DNA from: Scopulibacillus darangshiensis
Lineage (GTDB): Bacteria; Bacillota; Bacilli; Bacillales; Sporolactobacillaceae
Direction: 5' to 3'
Assembly: GCF_004341035.1 (NCBI RefSeq)
Contig: NZ_SLXK01000003.1
Location: 152,451 to 216,450 of the forward strand
Length of the DNA stretch: 64,000 nucleotides
A model generated the notes under the pieces. The model worked only from the letters and a program-made list of their open reading frames with translations. It did not search any database and was not told where the DNA came from. Made by a program: the position numbers and the translations under genes. Positions 7,766 through 17,523 of the stretch are shown piece by piece (positions within the stretch are counted from its first letter, which is position 1; the number at the start of each line of letters is the position of its first letter).

Positions 7766-9208
7766 ATGGGGATGAAAATCGGAAATCACCCATTTTTTGA
7801 TAGGGTGGATGAAGGGATTAATAACTCGTTTATGCGCCATGCCGTATCTTCCGCTCAGGACAGGCTGCGGGGTAAGAAGCTGAACGTCACTGTTAATGAT
7901 CAAGATCTGGGTGATTGGGAAGAATGGCGGAGTGCAGGTGAAGAGATACGCCGTCATACATTAGAAAATCTCGATTTTTACTTAGGACAGTTAAGCGATG
8001 CGGTCGCAGAAAGAGGCGGGCACGTCTTTTTTGCCGAAACAGCAGAGGAAGCCAATAAATACATCCAAGAGGTCGTGGGAAGGAAGAAAGCGAAGAACGT
8101 TGTTAAAGCAAAATCCATGGTGACTGAAGAGATTGGGCTCAATGAGGCCTTGGAAGAGGCAGGATGCCATGTTCATGAGACTGACTTAGCTGAATACATT
8201 TTGCAAATTGACGATCATGATCGTCCTTCACATATTGTGGTGCCGTCACTTCACAAAAATAAAGAACAAATCCGTGATGCATTTAGGGATAAGCTTGGTT
8301 ATGAAAAAACGGATAAACCCGAGGAACTGGCGGGTTTTGCCCGGGAACAATTGCGTCAGGTATTTCTGGATGCCGAGGTTGGCATCACAGGTTGTAATTT
8401 TGCTGTCGCTGAATCCGGTTCCGTGGCGTTAGTGACAAATGAGGGCAACGCCAATATGGTGACAACATTTCCCGAAACCCAAATCAGCGTCATGGGCATG
8501 GAGCGGATCGTGCCGACATGGGAAGATCTTGATGTTCTAGTAAATTTATTATGCCGAAGTTCAGTCGGCCAGAAGATGACCAGTTACATCACAGCATTAA
8601 CACCAGGGGTTAAGGAAGACAGTGTGGATGGCCCTAAGGACTTCCATCTCGTTATTGTTGATGGAGGTCGTTCAAATGCGCTCGGAACAGAATTTCAATC
8701 CGCGCTGCATTGCATTCGCTGTGGCGCTTGCGTGAACGTTTGCCCTATTTATAGGCATATCGGCGGTCATGCCTATGGCTCGATTTACCAGGGACCGATT
8801 GGCGCGGTGCTTTCACCAATTCTTGGAGGTTATGAGGAATACGGTGAATTGCCTTATGCCTCAAGTTTGTGTGCTGCCTGTACAGAGACTTGTCCTGTGA
8901 AAATTCCGCTGCATGAACATTTAATCAAGCACAGGCAAAATTATGTCGCTGGACAGGGAAGGTCAAAAGCGAGTGAACGGATCGCGATGAAAGCGTTTGG
9001 TATCGGAGCTGGGTCACCTTCACTTTTCCAAATGGCAGCTAAATCAGCCCCATTCGTGACAAAACCTTTTGTCAAAGACGATAAAATACCAAAAGGACTA
9101 GGCCCGCTTAAGCAATGGACCGAGACCCGCGACTTTCCAGCCCCAAGCAAAAGCAATTTCCGCAAATGGTTTGAAGGACACACAAAAAAGGGGGAGGCCA
9201 ATGACTGA
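7766..9208 (+). CDS. lutB: Lactate utilisation protein B (LutB/LldF family, 4Fe-4S)
   Basis: 480 residues, as in B. subtilis (479). The N-terminal LUD domain (about 60-290) is followed by two ferredoxin-type clusters: [14 protein letters not shown] near residue 315 and CAACTETCP near residue 370. It is the electron-carrying core of the LutABC complex. The start is ATG 7766 with GGGGAGG seven bases upstream. Its last eight bases overlap lutC, implying translational coupling. Nothing in the sequence suggests loss of function. Confidence 0.95.
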   Translation: MGMKIGNHPFFDRVDEGINNSFMRHAVSSAQDRLRGKKLNVTVNDQDLGDWEEWRSAGEEIRRHTLENLDFYLGQLSDAVAERGGHVFFAETAEEANKYIQEVVGRKKAKNVVKAKSMVTEEIGLNEALEEAGCHVHETDLAEYILQIDDHDRPSHIVVPSLHKNKEQIRDAFRDKLGYEKTDKPEELAGFAREQLRQVFLDAEVGITGCNFAVAESGSVALVTNEGNANMVTTFPETQISVMGMERIVPTWEDLDVLVNLLCRSSVGQKMTSYITALTPGVKEDSVDGPKDFHLVIVDGGRSNALGTEFQSALHCIRCGACVNVCPIYRHIGGHAYGSIYQGPIGAVLSPILGGYEEYGELPYASSLCAACTETCPVKIPLHEHLIKHRQNYVAGQGRSKASERIAMKAFGIGAGSPSLFQMAAKSAPFVTKPFVKDDKIPKGLGPLKQWTETRDFPAPSKSNFRKWFEGHTKKGEAND

Positions 9209-9899
9209 GGGCACGATTCACCATCGAGACACTTTTTTAAATAACATTGCCGAGAAGCTGGGACGGGAGCGGAAGCTGTCAGTGGATCGGCCGCTAAGGC
9301 AGAACCAGCCCCAGTGGGCAGTCTACGAGGGATATACCCAAGATGATCTGCTGGCCGTTTTCAAAAAAGCGTGTGAAGCGATCCATACCGATGTCCGTGA
9401 GACGGATGCCGCATCACTCACCCAAGCGATAGAGGATGTGATAACAGAGAAAGACGGGTCAATTGTTATTCCAAAGGATCCTAGGTTTTCATCGTTTGGT
9501 TTGGAGGGGATGCTTGCGCGGCACAATGTCCATGTTTGGGATGTATCCTTGGGACAAGAAAATATCAAACGGGCCGAAAAAGCGATATATGGCATCACAT
9601 TCAGTGAGAAGACTTTGGCTGAATCGGGAACTGTTGTTCAATATAATGATAAGGATATGGCGAGGTCAATAAGTCTGCTGCCGGAGAACTATATCGCGAT
9701 CATTCCCAAAAGCTCACTGGTGCCGCGAATGTCGCAACTGACCCGGGATATCCATGAAAGGGTTAAGGCGGGGGAAAAGGTGCCGACATGCGTTAACCTC
9801 ATTTCCGGTCCAAGCAACAGCGCGGATATCGAAATGAATTTAGTTGTGGGTGTCCATGGCCCGGTTAAGGCCGAATATATTGTGGTGACGGATCTTTAG
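9201..9899 (+). CDS. lutC: Lactate utilisation protein C (LUD domain)
   Basis: 232 residues with a LUD (DUF162) domain over the C-terminal two thirds: [27 protein letters not shown] and [20 protein letters not shown] in turn. It is the third subunit of the lactate-oxidising complex. ATG 9201 has GGGGAGG just upstream, inside lutB, and the genes overlap by 8 bp. A longer in-frame start at 9171 would lie far into lutB and is less likely. No strong terminator follows; a short gene starts 86 bp later. Confidence 0.93.
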   Translation: MTEGTIHHRDTFLNNIAEKLGRERKLSVDRPLRQNQPQWAVYEGYTQDDLLAVFKKACEAIHTDVRETDAASLTQAIEDVITEKDGSIVIPKDPRFSSFGLEGMLARHNVHVWDVSLGQENIKRAEKAIYGITFSEKTLAESGTVVQYNDKDMARSISLLPENYIAIIPKSSLVPRMSQLTRDIHERVKAGEKVPTCVNLISGPSNSADIEMNLVVGVHGPVKAEYIVVTDL

Positions 9900-9985
9900 G
9901 TCAGAATTTCCGCAAAAAAAGGTTTAACGGGATATATCATGTGGAATCCTTTAACTATACTAATGAAATATTGGAGGATTTTATT

Positions 9986-10117
9986 TTGCAAATGCACCCC
10001 AAGGAACATGTCGAGCAGCTTGAAGAACAAGCTAAGCGTGAACAAAAGGAAAACGATAAGGCCAAGCGTGTCGTACAGGATGTTAAGCGGAAGAACCTTA
10101 ATGAACTGAAAAAATGA
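9986..10117 (+). CDS. Small highly charged hypothetical protein
   Basis: A 43-codon frame from TTG 9986 (ATG alternative at 9992). TGGAGGA lies at 9971-9977, a good ribosome site, and a strong terminator follows six bases after the stop. The product is almost all charged helix, with segments such as HVEQLEEQAKREQKEND and DVKRKNLNELKK, and has no cysteine or membrane segment. I do not recognise the family. Ribosome site, codon use and terminator make it a likely real gene, either the last gene of the lut transcript or a unit of its own. Confidence 0.6.
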   Translation: MQMHPKEHVEQLEEQAKREQKENDKAKRVVQDVKRKNLNELKK

Positions 10118-10122
10118 TTTCT

Positions 10123-10151
10123 AAGCCTCTCAGGTAACCTGAGGGCTTTTT
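10123..10151. terminator. Terminator between the small gene and the EcsC-like gene
   Basis: CTCAGG/CCTGAG stem extended by AAGCC/GGGCTT with one bulge, loop TAA, then a T run. It can act for both convergent genes. Confidence 0.8.
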
Positions 10152-10874
10152 CTATTCTAGATCCTTCAACAACCGCATCCGATAAGCATTCATTGCCGTT
10201 ATCCCGAGATGGTCAAGAAACCTGTTATTTGCAATCGCACCGACGATTGCCCCAAAACCGGGGATAAGCTGCAATAGCTTGGCAAGGTCAATGTAATCCC
10301 GGTATTCTTGCTGAAAGGCTTGCCAGTCAAGGTTCTTTAAAGATGGAAATGTTTTGACGGTTTCCTCCCAGTTTTTCAGTTTTAATAAGGTGTCAATTCT
10401 TTTTTGCTCGCTGGAAAACGCCACTTGGAATACGTGCAAAATATACAAACGCTCGCGGTAATCTTTAACATCAAAACCATAGATGCTTGCCGTGTCGAAT
10501 AAAAATTTGATTTTGATCGACAGCAGCATTGGGAAATCAGCCAATCCCCATAGAAGTCCGCCGAAACCCGTCCCCGCCCCCTCGATGGCCGCAAGGCGTT
10601 TATACGTTTTTATTTTCTCTTTGACAAGGCTTTCGCGCGCCTCAAACGTCATATCCTCGGCAGGTTGTCTTTTTGTAGTTAAATCAGAGCCGAATAGCAC
10701 GGTATGCACCATGCCTTTGATGCTTTCAGTTAAAACATCGTGAACCTTTTGTGGAATTTTATTGTTGATTTTCTGTTGAATAGATTTAGCTGTTCGTCCA
10801 AACATCGATGAACGCTTCATCATCTCGTGTTGCCAATCCATGCATTCTTTCTGTGCCCAGAGTTCATAATTCAT
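10152..10874 (-). CDS. EcsC-family protein
   Basis: 240 residues (B. subtilis EcsC has 236). The family core is visible: amphipathic N-terminal helices, a glycine-rich stretch GAGTGFGGLLWGLADFPMLLSIKIKFLFD (in sections, about residues 100-128) and the C-terminal LLQLIPGFGAIVGAIANNRFLDHLG region. The glycine-rich helices suggest membrane association. In B. subtilis ecsC follows the ABC transporter genes ecsAB, but none are here, so this is a stand-alone homologue of unknown role. ATG 10874 is preceded by AAAGGAGC on the minus strand. Confidence 0.85.
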   Translation of the reverse strand: MNYELWAQKECMDWQHEMMKRSSMFGRTAKSIQQKINNKIPQKVHDVLTESIKGMVHTVLFGSDLTTKRQPAEDMTFEARESLVKEKIKTYKRLAAIEGAGTGFGGLLWGLADFPMLLSIKIKFLFDTASIYGFDVKDYRERLYILHVFQVAFSSEQKRIDTLLKLKNWEETVKTFPSLKNLDWQAFQQEYRDYIDLAKLLQLIPGFGAIVGAIANNRFLDHLGITAMNAYRMRLLKDLE

Positions 10875-11034
10875 CGGTTTGCTCCTTTAAAATAATCTGC
10901 CTTTATGCTACGATTTCGCTAGCCGTAAAGTTTCACGGGATAAGAGGCTGGGAATAGATAGTATGGGATTAATGAGAAACGCGAAAGGTACCTAAATTCA
11001 TCTTGGGATACGAATAGATGATAGGACTAATAAT

Positions 11035-11505
11035 ATGTCCTTTTACATTGCACCAGGAGTTGATGACGTGGTTTGGCTGTTGCTTTATACCTTATACCCC
11101 TTACTTTGTGCCTACTTGCTTTGGTTTGCACCTGATTTGATCGATGTGATTTTAATTGTTATTTTCAAACAGCCGCCTGAGCCTTGGCTTAATGCACTGT
11201 TTTACATAGCCGTCTTTGTAGTCTGTATGTTTTTTATCAGAGGGATCAGGAAGGATTTTAGCTTTTCAAAAGACTGGCCGATTTATTTGAAGATTGTTTG
11301 TCTGACACCGGTCATTATTAATGCGCTTATTGCGATTGGCATGCTGATATCAGCTTTATGGGTCCTATTTATTAATTATGTGTGGCCATGGCTTAAAATA
11401 GCACTAATCTTCTTCGCGAAATTTATTTTGCCGGTCTTATTGATTATTGCTATCGTGATCGCTGTCATTGCTTGGAGGCAAAAGCTGAATACGAACCACG
11501 AATGA
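11035..11505 (+). CDS. Hypothetical membrane protein, four predicted helices
   Basis: 156 residues with about four hydrophobic segments, around residues 11-35, 55-70, 85-115 and 125-150. The middle contains the charged loop RGIRKDFSFSKDWP. ATG 11035 follows TAGGA at nine bases. GTG 11068 has the better site AGGAG at eight bases and would start the protein directly at the first helix, so either start is possible. No family is recognised. It lies alone between the EcsC-like gene and the pspC gene. Confidence 0.6.
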   Translation: MSFYIAPGVDDVVWLLLYTLYPLLCAYLLWFAPDLIDVILIVIFKQPPEPWLNALFYIAVFVVCMFFIRGIRKDFSFSKDWPIYLKIVCLTPVIINALIAIGMLISALWVLFINYVWPWLKIALIFFAKFILPVLLIIAIVIAVIAWRQKLNTNHE

Positions 11506-11686
11506 TTATTGAAAATAAGACTTTGGTCGTAATTGTAAATCCATCTCCAGTGCGTATGCTAATCACAGTACAATAAGGTAAAATAAGTGGTGAAGAATGA
11601 ATAATGAATAGATTATTTTTTAGTTTAAATAATAATCTTAAGTGGAATGGCAATACCAAATGGTTTTATAAAGGAGATTTTGCATT

Positions 11687-11884
11687 ATGGGAAAACTTCG
11701 CCGTTCACGGTCCGACCGTGTTATTGCCGGCGTTTGCGGGGGACTGGCAAAGATATTACATTTGGATTCGACGATCATTAGGGTTGTTACCGTGCTGTTA
11801 TTAGTTTTCACAGGCTTTTTCCCTGTTGGACTGATATACATTCTGATGGTCTTTTTAATTCCAAAAGAAACGTATGCTGATTAG
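11687..11884 (+). CDS. PspC-domain small membrane protein (YvlC-like)
   Basis: 65 residues, the size of B. subtilis YvlC. The PspC domain fills the protein: RSRSDRVIAGVCGGLAKIL, then a helix with RVVTVLLLVFTGFFPVGLIYILMVFLIP in sections. PspC proteins sit in the membrane and help sense envelope stress. AAAGGAG precedes ATG 11687. It is monocistronic with a strong terminator. No pspA or liaIH partner is in the window. Confidence 0.88.
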   Translation: MGKLRRSRSDRVIAGVCGGLAKILHLDSTIIRVVTVLLLVFTGFFPVGLIYILMVFLIPKETYAD

Positions 11885-11913
11885 AAGCAATCATCAAACA
11901 TAATTACTTAAAG

Positions 11914-11944
11914 TTAAAGGAGCCTTTAAATAAGGCTCCTTTAA
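11914..11944. terminator. Bidirectional terminator between pspC and the MFS gene
   Basis: A 13-bp perfect stem, TTAAAGGAGCCTT / AAGGCTCCTTTAA, with a five-base loop and flanking A/T runs on both sides. Confidence 0.85.
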
Positions 11945-11968
11945 ACGTAATCGGTTTGGTGGTTTTAG

Positions 11969-13162
11969 TTATTTGGACAACGTCACCGTTTTATCCTGGC
12001 TTTTTGACCAATAGGCCATGCCTAAAGCAGACAGAAGCAAAACGCCTGTAACAAGGAAAACACTATGAATAGTGAAAAGGCCGCCAATAAACCCGCCAGC
12101 CATCGGCCCTAGCATGCTGCCTATTTGATTAGCTGTCTGGTTTAATCCGAAGGCACGTCCGCGGAACTCACTTGATGTGGATTGCACGACTAGCCCGTTA
12201 ATCGCGGGGAATACCGCACAGAAAAACACGCCGTATACAAATCGGATGATGGAGAAGCTCCAAATATCGTTAAAGAGGATTTGCGCAAGTGTACCAAACC
12301 CTCCGCCAAATAACCCAATGATCAACACAGTGCGAAAGCCGATTTTATCCGCTAATTTACCCCAAAAAGGGCCGAAAATCATACTTGCGATGCCGGGCAA
12401 TGAAAAAATGATTCCTGTTAATAAAGAAGCATTATTAGCTGAACCGCCTAATTTCACAATATAAAGGGGCAGGACAGGTTCAATTGTCATCACGGAACAA
12501 GTCGTCACGATCGTCAAAAACAAAACAGTTAAAAACCGGCGATTTGCGGCCGCAGCCTTCAGGTCATTAAAGACTGAAATTCGAACTTTGCTCGGGGTGA
12601 ATTTTTCTTCCGTCACCCAGAATATCACCATGATTGTCGACATTAATACTATAAAACCAGCACTGGCAAAGGCTAATCTGTTGCCAACGAGCGCCGAAAT
12701 ACCGCCTCCTAGAAGAGGGCCGATCACGCTGCCAGATGCTGTTGCTGTTGAAATCATCGCCAGGGCATAGCCCACTTTTTTATCCGGTGTGTTCGTGCCG
12801 ATCAATGCAATTGTCCCTGGAATAAATCCGGTTAGAAGCCCCTGCATAATCCGCAGGGTAAGCAGTTCATAAGGATTTGTCACAAAAGCTGTTAAAGTGT
12901 ATATAAGAAAAAGAAAAAAGCCTGCCCGAATAATCATCGGTTTCCGACCGAATTTGTCCGAGAGCGCCCCCCAGATCGGTGAGGCAATGGCACCGGCCAA
13001 AAAGGCGGCACTAAATAGCAGTCCTGACCACATCGCTGTATGCTGATGGACGCCCATTTGGAGAAGAAACAGCGGCAAAAAGGGTATGACCATTGTATAA
13101 CTGGATGATGTAAAAAAGGCCCCAATCCAGAGTATTAATAAATTTCTCTTCCAAATTTCCAA
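11969..13162 (-). CDS. MFS multidrug efflux transporter (DHA1 family, 12 TM)
   Basis: 397 residues with 12 predicted helices. Motif A, GALSDKFGRKPM, lies between TM2 and TM3 (about residues 63-75), and the drug-antiporter motif C equivalent GSVIGPLLGGG is in TM5 (about 143-155). A second motif A-like loop, GKLADKIGFRT, begins the C-terminal half. These point to a proton-coupled drug exporter related to PmrA/NorA. The start is TTG 13162 with GGAGTGA upstream on the minus strand. No regulator lies next to it. The substrate cannot be predicted. Confidence 0.85.
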   Translation of the reverse strand: MEIWKRNLLILWIGAFFTSSSYTMVIPFLPLFLLQMGVHQHTAMWSGLLFSAAFLAGAIASPIWGALSDKFGRKPMIIRAGFFLFLIYTLTAFVTNPYELLTLRIMQGLLTGFIPGTIALIGTNTPDKKVGYALAMISTATASGSVIGPLLGGGISALVGNRLAFASAGFIVLMSTIMVIFWVTEEKFTPSKVRISVFNDLKAAAANRRFLTVLFLTIVTTCSVMTIEPVLPLYIVKLGGSANNASLLTGIIFSLPGIASMIFGPFWGKLADKIGFRTVLIIGLFGGGFGTLAQILFNDIWSFSIIRFVYGVFFCAVFPAINGLVVQSTSSEFRGRAFGLNQTANQIGSMLGPMAGGFIGGLFTIHSVFLVTGVLLLSALGMAYWSKSQDKTVTLSK

Positions 13163-13376
13163 GGTGACTCACTCCAGTTTCCTTTTTTCCCCCAAAAAAG
13201 TAATCAATGCTTTCTCTATGATTTTAACTTTATTACGAATATTTGAGATTGCAATCGTGATTTAAATGAGATATTTGGCGTAATTTGGAGAGAATCGAGG
13301 ATGATGGCGTTTACATGCCCTGATATTGGAAAGCTAGGGCAAGTATTCTTGTCCCCAACTATCCATGTGATGTGTT

Positions 13377-14129
13377 TTATGCCAAACCCGGTGCGATCGC
13401 TTTAATAATGAATTGAAGAATAAAGAACAGGACGATGCCAAGAAAGAATAAGGAAGCAACTGGCCGATCATCACTAGCGTTGACGACAGGCAATAGATCC
13501 GTCCCCGCCACATAAAGAAAGATTCCGGCACTAAATGACAGCGCAAGCGTCGTAATATCTTCCTGGGGAAGAGAAAATTGATTGATCAAAAGTGCGGCAA
13601 AAGCTCCCACAATGGTGGACATACCCAGACCAAGCGTTGACCAGAGTGCCTTTTTCTTATCTTTGGATGAAGAAAAAACAATGGATGAAATGGTAAGGCC
13701 ATCGGGAATTTTATGGAGCAAGACCGCGATCATAACGGTAATGCCTAATTTTATGCTGACTTCAAAGCTTGCAACAATGGAAAAGCCATCAAAAAAAGTG
13801 TGGATCATCATGCCGCCGAAGGCCCCAATAACGGTACTATTAGAATGATCGGTATGGTGAACTTCCTCCCCGAAATGAAAGTGCGTGGCCACAAATTGCT
13901 GGAAAAAGAAAATACAAAGGATGCCAAGTAAAATAAAAGCGGGACTCCATGGATGAGAAGGAACCACTTCAGGGAGAAGATCCAACACAGTCAAGGCAAT
14001 AAGCAGACCAGAACTGAGTGCCATTAATCCAAGCAAGCCTCTCCTAGACCAATCTTTTTTTATAAAAATAATCAATCCGCCCAAAATATTTGCAAAGGCG
14101 GCCAAAAGTGCAAAAAGTATTGCTTCCAT
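13377..14129 (-). CDS. ZIP-family divalent metal transporter
   Basis: 250 residues, eight predicted helices. The metal-binding histidines of TM4 and TM5 are present: HTFFDGFSI (near residue 110) and HKIPDGLTIS (near residue 140). A cytoplasmic His-rich loop, THFHFGEEVHHTDH (about 82-95), precedes TM4. ZIP proteins move Zn2+, Fe2+ or Mn2+ into the cytosol. ATG 14129 is preceded by TTGGAGGT. About 95 bases upstream on the same strand lies a terminator-like hairpin, which could form a conditional leader. Confidence 0.88.
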   Translation of the reverse strand: MEAILFALLAAFANILGGLIIFIKKDWSRRGLLGLMALSSGLLIALTVLDLLPEVVPSHPWSPAFILLGILCIFFFQQFVATHFHFGEEVHHTDHSNSTVIGAFGGMMIHTFFDGFSIVASFEVSIKLGITVMIAVLLHKIPDGLTISSIVFSSSKDKKKALWSTLGLGMSTIVGAFAALLINQFSLPQEDITTLALSFSAGIFLYVAGTDLLPVVNASDDRPVASLFFLGIVLFFILQFIIKAIAPGLA

Positions 14130-14220
14130 TATAAACCTCCAAGAATTCTAAATCGTAATTATTTCTATTTATGAAATTTACCACTTCATTTGAAAAAATG
14201 CAACCCATAATACTTGGTTA

Positions 14221-14255
14221 AAAAAATAAAAAGAGCCCTCAAATATTGAGAGCTC
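14221..14255 (-). terminator. Terminator-like hairpin in the ZIP gene leader
   Basis: On the minus strand GAGCTCTCAA pairs with TTGAGGGCTC (one mismatch) around a short loop and is followed by TTTTTATTTTTTT. No minus-strand gene lies upstream of it, so it is either a leader attenuator of the ZIP gene or the end of a short antisense RNA. Confidence 0.55.
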
Positions 14256-14392
14256 GTTGAAATTTATGTATAAAACCTCTTAATATTGTTAAATAGACAT
14301 TTTGGAAATGAATCATGTAGTATATAGATTGTAAAGAATAAATTTAACAAAAAATGAATTTTTGTCTCTATTAGGGAAGGTAGGCTGGATAG

Positions 14393-14956
14393 ATGTCCGA
14401 TAACTTAAAAAAAGATGAGGCTGCGCTTGAAGCCATCGAGGAAGCCAAGCAGGCGGTGATTAATGCAATCGCGGAAACGATGGATTTGTATGGTGTGACA
14501 CCTTCGGCAGGCCGGCTGTATGGCACAATGTATATAGAAGGCGAGATGACGCTTGATCAAATGAAGGACCGTCTCGGCATGAGCAAACCAAGCATGAGCA
14601 CAGCGGTGAAGAAGCTGCAAGGTAATGCGATGGTTCAGAAAACGTGGCAAAAGGGTTCGCGAAGGGAACTGTTTAAAGCTGAAAAGAATTTCTTCAAGTC
14701 CTTTGTTGCCTTCTACTGTAAAAAGTGGGAGAGAGAAGTGGAAATGAACCTTGAAGCGATTGATGAAGCAGCTAATGGACTTGCAGGTGTGATTAATAAT
14801 GATCAAATCAGCCGCGGGATCAGGGATTACGCTGAGAATCTACATGGGCAGATTGTTGAGTCAAAAAGGTATTACAATTGGTTAAACCGCTTGATTGATT
14901 TAATTGAAAGCGGGGAAATATTTGATTGCCTCCCAATTGAAGAAGATGACAAATAA
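14393..14956 (+). CDS. GbsR-like transcriptional regulator (MarR-type winged helix)
   Basis: 187 residues (B. subtilis GbsR has 180). GbsR-type repressors sense choline or glycine betaine and control betaine synthesis or uptake. The winged helix lies at about residues 25-100: AETMDLYGVTPSAGRLYGTMY, then LGMSKPSMSTAVKKLQGN and the wing TWQKGSRREL. The C-terminal helical part (DYAENLHGQIVESKRYYNWLNRLIDLIESGEIF in sections) is typical. GGAAGG lies 15 bases before ATG 14393. No gbsAB or opu genes are adjacent, so the target is elsewhere or unknown. Confidence 0.85.
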   Translation: MSDNLKKDEAALEAIEEAKQAVINAIAETMDLYGVTPSAGRLYGTMYIEGEMTLDQMKDRLGMSKPSMSTAVKKLQGNAMVQKTWQKGSRRELFKAEKNFFKSFVAFYCKKWEREVEMNLEAIDEAANGLAGVINNDQISRGIRDYAENLHGQIVESKRYYNWLNRLIDLIESGEIFDCLPIEEDDK

Positions 14957-15062
14957 GATGAAGGAATGAAAAATCCCTACTTTTGAAGGAATTGATAACT
15001 TTGTCTTAGTCATCTAACATAATTATATAAGGATGTTATTACCCAGTAGAAAGGGGAGGAAA

Positions 15063-16697
15063 ATGATAAACTTAGGTCGTTTGTTTACTATTTCTCTTGC
15101 TGCTATCTTACCTTTTATGATTAATGATCGAGTTAAGGCTTCTACAGATGGGGTAAAAGATTCCACGAAAACAAAAATTCCAGAACCAAAGGTTGTTCAA
15201 GGGCCAAAGGCAAAAAAACTGCCTATAACGGGTGTGGTCGGAAACGGAAATGATGAAACACCAGGTGAATGGTATGCAGGAGCGACACCGGCCAATTTAA
15301 GAGCTGATGCTCCTGTCCTATTGTTTGTTCAGGGATTGAACAGTACTGCCGACGTCTGGTGGGAAGATAATAACATGTATGATACCGCATATAATCAAGG
15401 CTACCAAACCGCTTTTGTTCAATTATATGATGCCGGCGGGACTTCGGCTAGCATGTGGAAGAATGGACAGCTTTTGTCAGAGAAGATTAAGGAAATATCT
15501 GAGCACTTTAATCACAAACCCATTACGATTGTCGCACATAGTAAAGGCGGTGTTGACAGCCAAACGGCCTTAACTTATTACGGTGCTTGGAAATATGTAG
15601 ATAATGTCATAACGCTATCAGGTCCGCACCATGGTTCTGAATTGGCAAACCTGGCTTATAGTTACTGGGCAGGCTGGCTTGCCGATATTCTTGGTTTGAA
15701 AGGTGAAGGCACATATGTCCTGCAGACCGGTTACATGGATCATTTTCGCACGCAGACAGATGTACAGCTCCGTGTTACTGAAAATGATTATTACACGCTT
15801 GGAGGGACGGATTGGGGATCGGCGTTCTCGGCAACGTGGCTGGGAGGGCTCTATCTGTCTCGTTATGGAGCAAGTGATGGCGCTGTAAGAGTGACGAGCA
15901 GCCGGCTTCCGGAAAAAGAAGGACGTCAGGTTGCGATAGGGGACTGGAACCATTTTAGTATTCGGACGGGTGTGACGTTTCCAGTATTCCAGGATTATTT
16001 GATGGGGGATTTGGCTGAAGAATCTGCAGAGAGATTTACCGGTAAATCCGCTGAGGCAATAGCTGGTGCCAATCGTTGGATTCATGGCGGCAAGCTTGCG
16101 GGCGCTGTAAATGAAAGCATTTCGATACCAGTGGAAGATGATGTTAAATCTCTGACAATTGATCTTTTAACAAAGCATCCATTGTCAAAAACAAAATTAT
16201 TTGATTCAACTGGCAAACAGGTCAAGGCTGATATTAAAACCACCAAGACTGACAATGTATACTTCCGCGGAACCATTCACAATTTTTTTACACTCCAACA
16301 CCCAAAACCCGGTAACTTGCAGCTTAAGCTTACGGCTTCACAGGATGACGCTTATCTGCTGACCGCCGACTTTGCCACTAATAAAAAAATAAAATTGCAA
16401 AAGATAGATATAAAAAGGTCCAAAAGTCTGTCAAAGGATTACAAGCTTAGCTTTCAATTGAAAGCTAACCCTAGCCGAATCGATCCTCAAACTTTGAAGG
16501 CAGCCTACCATATCACCAAGACAGGCGATCACGAACATACGAAAAGCTTTATGGTAAGTGGAACGGCGGATCTTTCAAAAGAAATGACATTAACGGAACC
16601 CAATCAGGTTTATAATATTACCGTTGATATAGAAGGTCTCACGAATTTGGGCAACCCCTTTAAAAGGACATTTATTGATTCTGTTTATACCGAATAG
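15063..16697 (+). CDS. Secreted lipase/esterase, alpha/beta hydrolase
   Basis: About 544 residues from ATG 15063 (AGGGGAGGA just upstream); an in-frame ATG at 15033 has no clear ribosome site. A Sec signal peptide (hydrophobic FTISLAAILPFMI, cleavage near VKA) directs export. The hydrolase domain covers about residues 60-330: oxyanion region LLFVQGLNSTADVWW, nucleophile elbow AHSKGG (Ala in place of the first Gly, as in family I.5 lipases) and the LSGPHHGSELA segment. The catalytic His is probably in GDWNHFSIR. The last 200 residues form a beta-rich extension without a recognised domain. Monocistronic, with a strong terminator. The lipid substrate is not predictable. Confidence 0.8.
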   Translation: MINLGRLFTISLAAILPFMINDRVKASTDGVKDSTKTKIPEPKVVQGPKAKKLPITGVVGNGNDETPGEWYAGATPANLRADAPVLLFVQGLNSTADVWWEDNNMYDTAYNQGYQTAFVQLYDAGGTSASMWKNGQLLSEKIKEISEHFNHKPITIVAHSKGGVDSQTALTYYGAWKYVDNVITLSGPHHGSELANLAYSYWAGWLADILGLKGEGTYVLQTGYMDHFRTQTDVQLRVTENDYYTLGGTDWGSAFSATWLGGLYLSRYGASDGAVRVTSSRLPEKEGRQVAIGDWNHFSIRTGVTFPVFQDYLMGDLAEESAERFTGKSAEAIAGANRWIHGGKLAGAVNESISIPVEDDVKSLTIDLLTKHPLSKTKLFDSTGKQVKADIKTTKTDNVYFRGTIHNFFTLQHPKPGNLQLKLTASQDDAYLLTADFATNKKIKLQKIDIKRSKSLSKDYKLSFQLKANPSRIDPQTLKAAYHITKTGDHEHTKSFMVSGTADLSKEMTLTEPNQVYNITVDIEGLTNLGNPFKRTFIDSVYTE

Positions 16698-16712
16698 CGG
16701 GATGAATTTGGA

Positions 16713-16746
16713 GCGGCATGACTTTAAGAAGTCATGCCGCAAATTT
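16713..16746 (+). terminator. Terminator of the lipase gene
   Basis: A 12-bp perfect stem, GCGGCATGACTT / AAGTCATGCCGC, loop of four bases, then AAATTTTA. Confidence 0.8.
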
Positions 16747-16829
16747 TATACTGATCGGTTAAGAGGGAAGGTTTTTTCTTCATGTTGTCGAAATATGATA
16801 CTAATGTTAATTATAAAGGAGATTAAAAA

Positions 16830-17309
16830 GTGGATACTTTGATCAAACAGTATGATTGGGTTCGGCTGACGAGGGAATCATTATTTCAGTATTGTGAAAC
16901 CATGACGCCTGAGGAGTACATACAGGAATTAAAAGGGTTTGGCTGGGGTTCAATCCGTAATCTCCATGCCCACGTTGCTGAATGTTATCATTATTGGCTC
17001 GGTCATTTTGCCCTGAAAAATGACATGACACCGGTGGAGCCACATCATGTTAATAATGTTCAAGAAATGCGCCAAGTATTTGAAGGGGTCAATAACCTGA
17101 CCCGGGAATTTCTCCAAAAATTTGAAGGGAAGTGGGGTCTTGCCCTGACTCGTCGCCGGCATGATGAAGAAGCGACTTTTACTATACTTTGGCTCTATAC
17201 ACATACCATTACACATGAATTCCACCACAAAGGACAAATAGTATCAATGGGCCGACAATTGGGGCATATTCCGCCTGACACAGATCTTATCGAGCCAGTA
17301 AAAGATTAG
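16830..17309 (+). CDS. DinB-family protein
   Basis: 159 residues, the normal size for this four-helix-bundle, metal-binding family (DinB/YfiT-like). The three metal histidines are visible: His in NLHAHVAECYHYW (about residue 48) and two in THEFHHKGQI (about 130-136). Relatives are thiol transferases or damage-inducible proteins; the activity of this one is unknown. GTG 16830 has AAAGGAG at a good distance. A second, more divergent member of the superfamily lies at 21699. Confidence 0.85.
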   Translation: MDTLIKQYDWVRLTRESLFQYCETMTPEEYIQELKGFGWGSIRNLHAHVAECYHYWLGHFALKNDMTPVEPHHVNNVQEMRQVFEGVNNLTREFLQKFEGKWGLALTRRRHDEEATFTILWLYTHTITHEFHHKGQIVSMGRQLGHIPPDTDLIEPVKD

Positions 17310-17523
17310 TAAACTAATAGAAAGTCAGTGTTTGGTCCCTTATATTACGTTATAAAATGGTTTGTCGGATACAAGGCATTTCGTCTTATGATGAAAGCAT
17401 GGGAAAGCCCTCGAACGACATAAAAAATTTACGAAAATGAAACAATGGATTAATCTGGCGTTGCTATAGTTGAATGAGAACATTTTTAATGCCAAATAAC
17501 AAGGACAGGAGATGATTTCTGAA

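Noticed and set aside
13163..13376. Gene in the gap between the MFS and ZIP genes
   Set aside because: No frame with a ribosome site or recognisable product on either strand.
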